From the NCBI GenBank assembly GCA_947573555.1, contig CANPFO010000013.1:1-32584 (forward strand): a stretch of 32,584 nucleotides of DNA. Direction: 5' to 3'. Below, one piece after another: positions 1 through 8,600 of this stretch. The stretch comes from an uncultured Clostridium sp. (GTDB taxonomy: Bacteria > Bacillota > Clostridia > TANB77 > CAG-508). Both the position numbers and the translations under genes were made by a program. The notes under the pieces are model-generated. The model was not told the origin of the DNA, ran no database searches, and saw only the letters and a list, made by a program, of their open reading frames with translations. Each line of letters begins with the position of its first letter. Positions within the stretch are counted from its first letter, which is position 1.

Positions 1-1222
1 TTTATTATACACTCTCTCATAAAATGTGTCCATATATCTATTCTAACACCAAAATCTTCTATTCTTTTTTTTAAGTCTTCTAATATTTTTATCCTTCTAT
101 CTTTTTCTTTCTGTTCTACTTTTTGTTCTATTACTACATTTTTTAATTCATCTATCCTCTTATATGATTCTTCTTTCATATCTTCTACTTTTAGCACTAC
201 TCTATTTTTAGTTACAAATCCTCCTACCATTAAAGAATCTACTAATGATATATATAATAATGCATTATCTTTTACCATTGCATTTTTGGGTGGTATTATA
301 TCTAAATTTTCTTTATAATATCTTGATTTCATTAAAAACCTAATGTATCCATCATCTATATTTTTTGCATCTGTTTCATAATAAATAGGATTTTTATTTG
401 TCCCTAATTTAATCACTTTATCGGTTAAATATTCTATATCTTTAATTGAATGTGCCCACATATTTAATTCTGTTATTTCCATATATTCATCTTTTGGTGT
501 TTTTATATTTTCTAAATTTCCTAAATATATTAACTTTTCCATTTCCTTTTTAGAAATTTGATTTAATTGCATTTTATATTCATGCTTTACATTCCCTTGA
601 TTAGCAATTATAATATAATCTAATTTATCTATTTCTTTATTTTTAGGAATTTTGTTATTTTTTGTTATTTGGACATATATAATAGCTGCTTGATATTTTT
701 TATTATCATAATATTTACAATTTTGCACTTTTCTTAATATCAAATATTGTCCCTTAAATTCCTCTTTCTGTATTTTATAAGCATATGTATCTCCTATCTT
801 CCATTCTACGTTCTTAATATCTTTTGATTTTCCTATATTCTCTGATTTTAATTCTTTTTTATCCTTTTTTTCTTTATGATTATCTATTTTTTCCCTTAGC
901 CTTTTTAATTCTTTTTTTCTAATTATATAGTCTTCTTTACTTGCCTCATTCTTCCATTTGTCTAAGTTTTCTCCTAGTTCTATTTCTTTTAGTGCTTTTT
1001 CTTTTACAAACTTTATTAGATTTTATGATTATATAATACATCTGCTAATACCATCCAAAATACTGATCTTTCGTCTGTATCTTCTATTTCTTTCTTATAT
1101 CTTAAACATATTTCTTCTATTGCTTCTTTATTAGTTTTTCCTTCTTCTACTAATGCTTCGTATTCTTCTTTTATGTCCTGTGCTAAATCATCTTCATATA
1201 ATTTAGGTCCCCACGTTCCCAT
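1..1222 (-). pseudogene. MGTWG-type hypothetical protein, frameshifted, runs off the left edge
   Basis: The reading frame opens at an ATG at 1222, six bases after an AGGAGG site. An in-frame ATG at 1249 has no such site. It reads MGTWGPKLYEDDLAQDIKEE and stops after about 68 residues at 1016. A -1 shift at the A4 run (1021-1024) opens a second frame that continues with FVKEKALKEIELGENLDKWK and stays open to base 1, about 335 more residues. That second part is rich in Lys and Glu, with coiled-coil-like stretches around 840-960 and 40-180. The two pieces read as one protein of at least 400 residues. The MGTWG start and acidic N-terminal helix recall DUF4259-like proteins that often sit near polymorphic toxin loci, but I do not know the function. 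The break is either a real one-base loss in a homopolymer or a consensus error. Confidence 0.6.
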
Positions 1223-1258
1223 TTTTTTACCTCCTATTGTCCTGTCCAATATAAAGTT

Positions 1259-1433
1259 TCATTTGATACCATATTTCCAAGGTAATGTATCATCTGTCTT
1301 CCTGCTTTCCATAAAATGTAATAGAGTTTCTAATTTTTTTCTCCTTTCACATTCGAAGTATCTTTCAAAACTTATATTTAAGGACTAAAAATTCTCTAAT
1401 ATTCCAATTATTAAATCTTTCTTCATTTAACAT
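1259..1433 (-). pseudogene. possible short gene relic between two genes
   Basis: The gap upstream of the MGTWG gene holds two overlapping minus-strand frames. One runs from an ATG at 1433 and encodes 22 residues beginning MLNEERFNNWNIREF. The other runs from about 1369 to a TGA at 1259-1261 and ends in RKTDDTLPWKYGIK. Both have protein-like composition, and together they look like the broken remains of one small gene. Neither has a clear ribosome binding site. I do not recognise a family, and this may be chance in AT-rich DNA. Confidence 0.25.
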
Positions 1434-1456
1434 TATTTTACATTTTATGTTTTATT

Positions 1457-1900
1457 TTACCAATTATAATGTCTCTTAGGAGGATACTTTCCATCCACCT
1501 TATTTTCAAGTCTTTCAAATATAGCTTTGTCATTTTCTGTAATCTCATTTAATGTTTTAAATATATCATACTCCCCATTTTCATAATTCATTTTTATATA
1601 TCCATTACTTCCATATGTATAAACATATGGTGATATTTCTTTGTAACCATATACATCATCATCAATACAGCCTATATCTCTGTCGTATAATGTCCAATCA
1701 TCTCTCCCCAATTCATGATTGTATCCACGCAATATTGCTATTCTTCTATTTCCAAATGAAACAACTGTATCCCTCCAATCTTGTGGATATGGACTAGTAT
1801 CATTATTCTCAACTAACTTTTTTACAAATTTGGCAAATCCTACTGTTAAAGTTAGAATACATATTAAAACTAATATACAAATTATTATTATCTTTTTCAT
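1457..1900 (-). CDS. small membrane-anchored protein, candidate immunity protein for the orphan RHS tip
   Basis: This 147-residue protein begins with MKK and one hydrophobic segment (about residues 3-24), which fits a signal anchor. A soluble domain rich in Tyr, Asp and Asn follows. The start is fixed by AGGAGG just before ATG at 1900. The ribosome binding site overlaps the TAG stop of the upstream RHS tip frame, so the two genes were probably translationally coupled. Position directly after a toxin tip is the classical place for a cognate immunity protein, and a membrane anchor would suit a toxin met at the cell surface. That role is inferred from position alone. I recognise no named family. 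The gene itself is intact even though its partner is broken. Confidence 0.6.
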   Translation of the reverse strand: MKKIIIICILVLICILTLTVGFAKFVKKLVENNDTSPYPQDWRDTVVSFGNRRIAILRGYNHELGRDDWTLYDRDIGCIDDDVYGYKEISPYVYTYGSNGYIKMNYENGEYDIFKTLNEITENDKAIFERLENKVDGKYPPKRHYNW

Positions 1901-1909
1901 ATTTTCCTC

Positions 1910-2567
1910 CTAATAAACAAAATTATATTCTACATCCCAAACATATGACTTTAAAAGACCTGTGCTTTGCATAACAAATCCTAAATTATTAGCTACATTA
2001 CTAAAAGAATTCAGTGAACGCCACTCTGTGAAATCATAAGTATCAGATAGCCTAACATTTATATTCCATCCGCATAATGTTTTATTTCCTGATAATTCTA
2101 AATTGGTTTTTTGAATGCTATAATGTAAATCACCTGATAGATATTCTACATCTGTTTTTACTTTAGTAAAGCTATTACCATCTGAATTATTTATAGCTGT
2201 ATTTACAGCATCTTTAACTTGAAAAGAATTTTTAATAGCCTCAGCAATTTTATTCTTCGTATTATCTTTTAATTTAGAATCCCCCATGTTTTCATACTAT
2301 TATTAAACATATCTCTAGAAATTAGCATATTTTTATTTGTTAAATATATATTTGATGCAGCTACAATTACAGATTTTACTACCGCACGTATTGCTGTAAC
2401 TACTGCTAAAATTTTTATTATAGCATTTCCTGTTGGATCGCGATTATTTATTGGGTTATTACTACAATATGCAAATAAATTGTAACCTAATAAATCTTGA
2501 TTAGCACCTATTACTCCATCAGCATTTATAAACCTACCCCATTGCTAACTATAATATCTGTAACACA
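1910..2567 (-). pseudogene. orphan RHS C-terminal tip (toxin cassette), degenerate
   Basis: Read on the minus strand from about 2560, the sequence gives RYYS, a TAG stop (2545-2547), then QWGRFINADG, and later NPINNRDPTGN. This is the conserved RHS-associated core that precedes a variable toxin. It matches the same stretch of the large RHS gene nearby (RYYSPEWGRFINADG and NPINRMDPSGN). The variable part continues about 45 residues to SMKTWG. It then shifts frame at a run of five G (plus-strand C at 2281-2285). The open frame from 2287 gives a further 124 residues ending in VWDVEYNFVY. No RHS repeat region precedes the tip; the IS110 element lies there. The tip therefore has an in-frame stop, a frameshift and no start. 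It looks like a displaced alternative toxin end, of the kind that can recombine onto a full-length RHS gene through the shared core. The toxin activity is not recognised. Confidence 0.8.
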
Positions 2568-2587
2568 ATACAATCATCTTTATTTAA

Positions 2588-3951
2588 TTAACTACATTTT
2601 ATCATAGGCTTATTACTTTTACAATTCTTTTTCGACATCTTAATTTCTTTTATTTGCTCTGCTTTTTTCTCTGCTCTATCTTTCATAACTGTTGCATTAT
2701 GTTTTTGTTCTAATTTGTCAGCAAGTTCCTTTTGATGCACATACTCCGTTCTATTCTTCATCATTCCATAGATTATATTTATAAGTCTTCTCATAACTTG
2801 TAATATTGCTTGATGTTTAGTCTTTCCCTCAGATATTTTTTCATATAGTAATCGTAAAATATGGAACTCATTATTCTTCTCATACCTCTTCCACCGGGAT
2901 TTATATGTATACAAGCAAGTATGTATATATAACTATTTAACTTTCTATTTCCATATTTATTATTTACTTTTTTATCCTTTGAGCCAGAAGAAAAGGAAAC
3001 TGGAGCAATCCCTGCATATTTAGCAAGTTTGTCAGCAGATGCAAAGTTATCTATATTCCCAATCTCCGCTATTATTTTAGCAGCTAATACTTTATCTATT
3101 CCCACCATAGTGTCTAGCTTGTACCCTGTTTTTTGTATTACTTTATCTATTTTTTCATCCATTATTTTAATTTCTTCATTATTGTATCTAATATATTTAA
3201 CTAAATCTTTAATTAATCCATCTCTTTCCTCTTGATAATCTACAAGAGCATAATCATATTCTTTAACATAATTTAATATTGTATCTACTTTTCCAGCATT
3301 AAAATAACCTTTACTAGCTGAATATACAAGACTGTATACTTCTTCTATAGGTGCATTCATTAGTATATTAGGGTTTGGATATGTTTCCCATAATACAAGA
3401 GCTGTTTTACAATCAAAATTATGAAAGAATTTGGAATAATTAGGGTAATGATGTAACAGCTGTGCATGAAGCTTCATTTTACATTCTGTATTATTTTTTA
3501 ATATTGATTCTCTCATTTTTGATAATTGTTTTAGAGTCCAATATAAATCATCATTTGTAGCATCAGGTAAACTGTCCAATCTATCTAATGTAACTTTAGC
3601 AAGACATAAACTATCTATTTCATCTGTTTTTGATATTATAGGAGTATTCTGTCTCTCAGAATGTGTATATGTTGGATTTACAACTTTTACATTACATTTT
3701 TTTGATAAAAGATAAGTTGATAATGAATGTCCGAGATGATTACAATCTTCAAGTCCATATACAGCAGTAATGCCATTTTCTAAACGTTGTTCTACGAAAT
3801 TAGTTAAAGAGATAAATCCATCTCTATTATTATTAAAAGTAATAGTTCCTAGAGATTCATTAAAAGCATTAATAATACTAGCTGTATGAGTTTCCTTGTG
3901 ACAATCAATACCAACATAGATGTGATTAAGTTTTTTATGATTCCTTAACAT
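2588..3951 (-). pseudogene. IS110-family transposase (DEDD recombinase), C-terminal frameshift
   Basis: The N-terminal RuvC-like domain begins YVGIDCHKETHTASI, with the first acidic residue near position 16. It continues with GLEDCNHLG and KTDEIDSLCLAK, the usual acidic motifs. The C-terminal Transposase_20 domain shows MVGIDKVLAAKIIAEIGNI and KYAGIAPVSFSSGSKDK, including the serine-rich segment that carries the proposed catalytic Ser. After residue about 362 the frame goes wrong. A six-base A run (plus-strand T at 2836-2841) appears one base short. Restoring it joins YDYYMKK to ISEGKTKHQA and LINIIYGMMKNRTEY, the normal IS110 ending, which is found in the other frame down to 2588. A repaired protein would have about 453 residues. 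IS110 enzymes insert by an RNA-guided route. The start at 3951 follows an AGAGGTG site. Confidence 0.85.
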
Positions 3952-4101
3952 GATTTTTCACCTCTTTTCTTTTCGATTACATTGACTTTCAAGCATTAGA
4001 CACCATTTGCATAAGCATAAATACTAATATATCAGTATTTGCAGCGGGGATATTAAATCAATAATTCTTGATATGTAATCATTTATTAAATATTTTTGGG
4101 A
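3952..4101 (-). ncRNA. candidate IS110 bridge RNA region
   Basis: About 150 noncoding bases lie directly upstream of the transposase, where IS110-group elements carry the bridge RNA that pairs with target and donor DNA. A clear stem is visible: AATACT and AGTATT around the loop at about 4020-4042, followed by a GCAAATGGTG-like stretch. I cannot define the target-binding and donor-binding loops by eye, so this is a positional call supported by one hairpin. Confidence 0.4.
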
Positions 4102-4293
4102 TTAATCAATTAGTTTTAAAATTAATTTTGCATTATTATTTTCACTTTCAACTGTTACAGATACATTTTTTCCAAAAGTAAATCCTAGTTCTCCAAGCCA
4201 CTTTCCCTGTAGCGAAATCCTAGAATGTTTTTCATTGCAATATTTAGAAGTCTTATAACTTGTGACTGTAATTACTCTTTTTTCTTCATTCAT
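4102..4293 (-). CDS. SymE-like small toxin (AbrB-like fold)
   Basis: This protein has about 63 residues. The centre reads RISLQGKWLGELGFTFG, followed by KNVSVTVESE and a hydrophobic end KLILKLID. That matches the SymE toxin pattern: RLSGKWLEEAGF-like, then a strand pair that closes the swapped-hairpin AbrB-like fold. SymE in Escherichia coli is an SOS-induced type I toxin held down by an antisense RNA, SymR. I chose the start at 4293 because GAGAGGAGG lies eight bases before it; an in-frame ATG at 4320 has no such site. It sits between the IS110 element and the RHS locus. SymE-like genes are common next to RHS and other toxin loci. I see no certain antisense promoter, so the type I arrangement is inferred. 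Confidence 0.7.
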   Translation of the reverse strand: MNEEKRVITVTSYKTSKYCNEKHSRISLQGKWLGELGFTFGKNVSVTVESENNNAKLILKLID

Positions 4294-4320
4294 AACAGAA
4301 ACCTCCTCTCCAATAATCAT

Positions 4321-4741
4321 AATTTTAATGGTAACTTTTTTAAAATTATTGCATACATTTTTAGCATTAATGTGTACATTGATTTGATTATAATAATATA
4401 GGTCTTTGAACTACATCCCCTTAATTACAATTTTAAAAATTATAATCAGAATACCTGGTTCATAGACATTTTTATTATATATTTAATTTAGGGCAGCATT
4501 CTGGTGAGCATAAATTCATTCAATGAATTAAATGAATTTGCATGGGGGCACAAGCCACTTTTATATTTTATAACTGGGGATTCTTTAACATCTGACCTTT
4601 TTCTTGTCTGCTAGGCAAATTTGTGTGATTAATATAAGGATTATCTTGTAAAGAATATCCCCAGAAAATTAATAACATTTTTATATAACCATTAGGTTTT
4701 ATCTAGGTTAAATCTAAGTTTTGTTTAGGTCTTAAAAGGTA
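4321..4741. other. noncoding stretch with two hairpins
   Basis: I find no gene in these 420 bases. Two structures stand out. The first is AAATTCATT at 4512-4520 paired with AATGAATTT at 4531-4539. The second is a longer stem, CTGGGGATTCTTTA (4574-4587) against TAAAGAATATCCCCAG (4649-4664), with a two-base bulge and a loop of about 60 bases. They could be ends of a lost mobile element or a structured RNA; I cannot choose. Confidence 0.45.
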
Positions 4742-4938
4742 AAATAAGGGGTATAACACTACGCTATCAAGATAATTTAGATTCTAACAAACTAGCAGAA
4801 CCTTATTTAGATGACATAAACGAAATGTTTAAAAAAGACCAAGAAAATTACGATAAAAAAATGTCTGCATATTTAAAAAGTGATTCATATAAAAAATTAG
4901 ATAAACTTTATAAAGAGTATACAGAAATAATAACATAA
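4742..4938 (+). pseudogene. unidentified gene fragment (C-terminal end)
   Basis: An open plus-strand frame of about 65 codons follows a TAG near 4737 and ends at TAA 4936-4938. It has no ATG before the middle and no ribosome binding site. The translation is charged and helical, for example NLDSNKLAEPYLDDINEMF and SYKKLDKLYKEYTEIIT. This composition is far from the surrounding AT-rich noncoding DNA, and it lies on the strand opposite to all neighbours. It looks like the tail of a gene whose front part is lost. I do not recognise the family. It could also be a short gene using a non-ATG start. Confidence 0.35.
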
Positions 4939-5057
4939 ACAATAGCAATTCACTTACGACATGTCCCATTTAACTTTAATTTCATTTTGAGACATAAACA
5001 GATATGTCTTGATAATTAAAACGCGTTAAAAGTGATTTCTCGTAACAAATATATAAT

Positions 5058-5097
5058 AAAATCCATAGGAGCATATGTTTTACTCTTATGGATTTTT
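5058..5097. terminator. stem-loop terminator, possibly bidirectional
   Basis: AAAATCCATAGGAG and CTCTTATGGATTTTT form a stem with one mismatch around a loop of about ten bases. It lies just downstream of the DUF2691-like gene (minus strand), where the RHS transcript should end. The T run is best on the plus strand; on the minus strand the stem is followed by TTTTATTATAT. Confidence 0.55.
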
Positions 5098-5141
5098 ACT
5101 TGCTTATTAAATTATAAAATATTCATAAAATGTTTGAGTAA

Positions 5142-5612
5142 TCAATCACTATATGCTGAAAATGTTTTACGTTTAAAATCATTTTCTGTTATATATTTAA
5201 TATCAGAAAATTCATTTTCTAAAGCATTTTCATATATAACTTTTAATATATTCTCATCTTTTGAATATATTTCAACAAATTCATTATCTGTTATAAATAA
5301 TACTAAAATACATATACTTTTTAGAAAATCTTCGTAATTATTTATACTTACCTCATCTTCTTTTTCATATAACTTAATATTTACAAATACTGTATAATAT
5401 GACTCTTGTGAAATTATATTCATAAATTCTGTATTGGTTAATATTTCTTTTTCTTGTGGGAATAAAAATCCGTTATTTATATTGTTATCACTTACATACA
5501 CCTCATCTTCAGCTATTTTCCATATATAATTAGCACTATCAATATTATTTAAAATCTGCTTTATATAATTTCCATATTCATTTAAAATTTTAAATTTTAT
5601 TCCTATATTCAT
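5142..5612 (-). CDS. DUF2691-like protein, likely RHS immunity protein
   Basis: The protein has 156 residues with no signal peptide or membrane segment, so it is probably cytoplasmic. It begins MNIGIKFKILNEYGNYIKQI. It later has NYIWKIAEDEVYV, GFLFPQ, YYTVFVNIKLYEKEDEV, and the end VIYENALENEFSDIKYITEN. This spacing fits what I recall of the DUF2691 family: an N-terminal G-I-F-I-NEYG stretch, a central YY-F-D/N-K-Y strand and a near-terminal YITE. The start at 5612 follows AAAGGAGGAG by a normal gap. Only 21 bases separate it from the stop of the giant RHS gene, so they share a transcript. Family members have no assigned function that I know. Being the first gene after an RHS toxin tip suggests that it neutralises that tip. 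That role is inference. Confidence 0.65.
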   Translation of the reverse strand: MNIGIKFKILNEYGNYIKQILNNIDSANYIWKIAEDEVYVSDNNINNGFLFPQEKEILTNTEFMNIISQESYYTVFVNIKLYEKEDEVSINNYEDFLKSICILVLFITDNEFVEIYSKDENILKVIYENALENEFSDIKYITENDFKRKTFSAYSD

Positions 5613-5633
5613 TAAAATCTCCTCCTTTTAAAT

Positions 5634-8600
5634 TTAAGGTATTGTCGCATTTGCTGGAATAGTCCACCATATAGGAGGTAGCAATGAAGGTAACATTCTA
5701 ATTCCTCTATATATAGCATATCCTCCAATACCTACACCAACTCCAACACCAATACCTACACCAATACTGCCAAAGTTATGAGCATCCCCTCTTGGTTTTT
5801 TTGTATTACTCCAATCCCAATCATGCTCATGTGGATTTTTCAATTCAGGATGGTTTTGAGGGTGACTATAATCAATATCTTTCAAAGCTTTTCCATCTGG
5901 ACCATATACACGTACATCTCCATTTGGTTTTGTTACAGTTGAGTTTGGTTTTCCTGTTGTAGGTACATTCCCATGCCCATTATTACTTGATGATAGTACA
6001 ACATTATTTTGGGGTGACACAGTATTAACTACTGATTTTACAGCATTTACAACTGTGTTAACAGCCTTTGCTACTTGTTGTACAACATTCTTTACTGTAT
6101 TAACTATTGCACTAAACCAACTATTGCCTGATGGGTCCATTCTGTTTATTGGATTGTTTTCGCAATAAGCATACATATTATGAGAAAGTAATCCTTGTCC
6201 TGTTGATATCATTCCATCAGCATTTATAAACCTACCCCATTCTGGGCTGTAGTATCTACTTTGTAAGTAATATAAGCCTGTCTCTGTATCATATCTATAG
6301 CCTCTATATCTATATGGATTTATTATACCTATATGGGTGTTGCTTGTTATATTATTTCCATTTGCGTCTTTTATGCTTAGGATATTTCCCCAGCTGTCGT
6401 ATTCGTAACTTACTACTTGTTTTAAGTTGCTGTCTAGTATTCCTATTACGTCGTTTTGTCCATTTTTTATGTAATAATATTGTGTGTCATTGTATTTTAG
6501 GCCTATTATATTTCCTATTTCGTCATATGTGTAGTATGTTATATTGTTTCCTGTTTTTTCGTATATTACTTTTGTTCCGTCTAGATAGTAGTTTGTGGCT
6601 ACTCCATTTACTGTTTTTTGGGTTCTTATTCCACTTTCATTGTATTTATATGTTATTGTTTGATTTGTATTGCTTATTCCTGCTAGTTGTCTTCCATTTT
6701 GCCATGTGTATGTGTTTCCATTGTATGTTTTTGCGTTTCCTATTTCGTCATATGTTATTGTTTTTCCATTATAGTTTGTTAGCTGGTCTTTCCAGTTTGT
6801 GTTTCCATATCCATATGTTATTGTTTTTGTTGGTGTTGTTGGCAATGTTGATGCTGTTGTATATGGATATTCTTTTTTGGTTATTATGTTTCCTCCTGCG
6901 TCATATTCATATGTTATTGTTTTGGTTTGGTTTTTGCTGTTTTCTCTTATTAGTTGGTTTAATGTGTCATAATAGTATTTGTTTGTTTCTGTGTTTCCTT
7001 TTTTGATTGTTTCTATGTTTCCTGTTGCATCATATGTATATGTTATTTCTTCATTGCTTCCGTTTTTTATTCCTTTTAGCAATATTGTTGTTTTGTTTTC
7101 TGTATTTGCTACGTCTGTATATGTGTAGTTTGTTGTGTATGTGTTGTTTCCACTTGTTATTTTTTTTGCTGTTACTCTTGATAGCCTATCCATGGTGTTT
7201 GCCCATGTTATGCTGTTGTTTAGCTTTATGCTTGTTAGTCTATTTGCTTTGTCATAATCATATTGTATTGTGTTTGTTTTATTGCTTAGTGTGTATTTTT
7301 TTGTGTTTATATTGTTATTTATATCATATCCATATTCTTTTGTAAATCCATTTGTATTAATTGCTTTTACTAATCTTTCTGCTAAGTCATATGTGAATGT
7401 TTCTGTATTGTTATTTATGCTGTCTACTATTGTTTTTACATTTGAGTTTGCATTATATGTATATTGATAATTTCCACTTGTTCCTGCGATTTTCGTTATT
7501 CTATTAAATCTGTCATATGTATAATTTATTGTTTGATTGTTTCCATATGTACTGCTTGCTAAGTTTCCATTGTTTGCTTCATAGTTGTTTGTTGATAATG
7601 CTTGGTTTCCTACTTTTACTTGTTTTACATTTCCAAAGTTATCATATATAAATGTGTATGCAAATCCATTGTGTGTTATTGTTTTTAGCCTGTCATTTTC
7701 ATATGTGTATGTGTTTGAATATTCTTTTTGTAATGCTTGTTTTTTTACTGTTAATAGTCTGTTTGAGTTATCATATGTATAATTTGTTTCACTATTTTTA
7801 GCATCTGTTATTTTTATTACTATTCCTGTTTTTTCATTGTATTGATATTTTGTAGAATTTCCTCTTTCGTCTATTATTTTTGTTTGATAATTTCCATTTG
7901 CTGAATATTCTGCCTGTGTTTGTATGTATTTTAGGTTATTTCCATTACTTTCTATTACTATTTGCATTGCAGTTATTGCTTTAACTTGTCCTGTGGTTCC
8001 TGCCATTTCTCCATCTCTTACCCAGCTTTGCCAGCCTATTCCACTAACATATGCTCTATATTTTACAGAGTAATTTGATGCATTTGTAAGTTTTATTTTT
8101 ATTGCTTCTACTTGTAATGCTCTACCTGTGGTTCCTGCCATTTGTCCATCTTGCACCCAATCTTGCCATCCTATATTTGAAACATGTGTCTGATATTGTA
8201 TATGCATTTCTGATGTTTTATTTATCAGTTCTATTTGTATCGCTTCCATCTGATTGTTTAAGGCTGCACTTCCTGATGTTTCTCCATTTTTTACTTTTCC
8301 CTTCCAGCCTTCATTAGAAATATGTGTATCATATTGCACTCCTACATTACTCTCTGTATATTCTTCCACTTTTGCACTTGTCATATTTCCATAATTATCA
8401 TATCCAAATGAATATTTATTTCCAACCGCATTTGTTGCTCTAGTTAATTTTTGAGGATTTGTTGTATCATATTCATAACTAAATTCCCCACCTTTTGGAT
8501 TTATAGATGTTATTAATTTATTGTTTGAATTGTATTTAAATGTTTGATTACTTTTGCTATTATTTTCTGTTGATATAATATTTCCATTACTATCATATGT

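Larger units (their letters stand above)
2575..4101 (-). mobile_element. IS110-family insertion sequence (ends approximate)
   Basis: The element contains one transposase gene, about 150 bp of noncoding DNA upstream of it, and a very short downstream end. IS110 elements usually lack long terminal inverted repeats and target duplications, and I could define none here, so the boundaries are estimates. The left limit is set by the RHS tip beginning near 2567. The right limit is set by the SymE-like gene ending at 4102. The transposase is frameshifted near its C-terminus, so the copy may be inactive. Confidence 0.7.

Noticed and set aside
6314..7345. Long plus-strand frames opposite the RHS gene, rich in Leu, Phe and Cys
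   Set aside because: They are antisense shadows of the repetitive YD-repeat coding sequence, with no ribosome binding sites and implausible composition.
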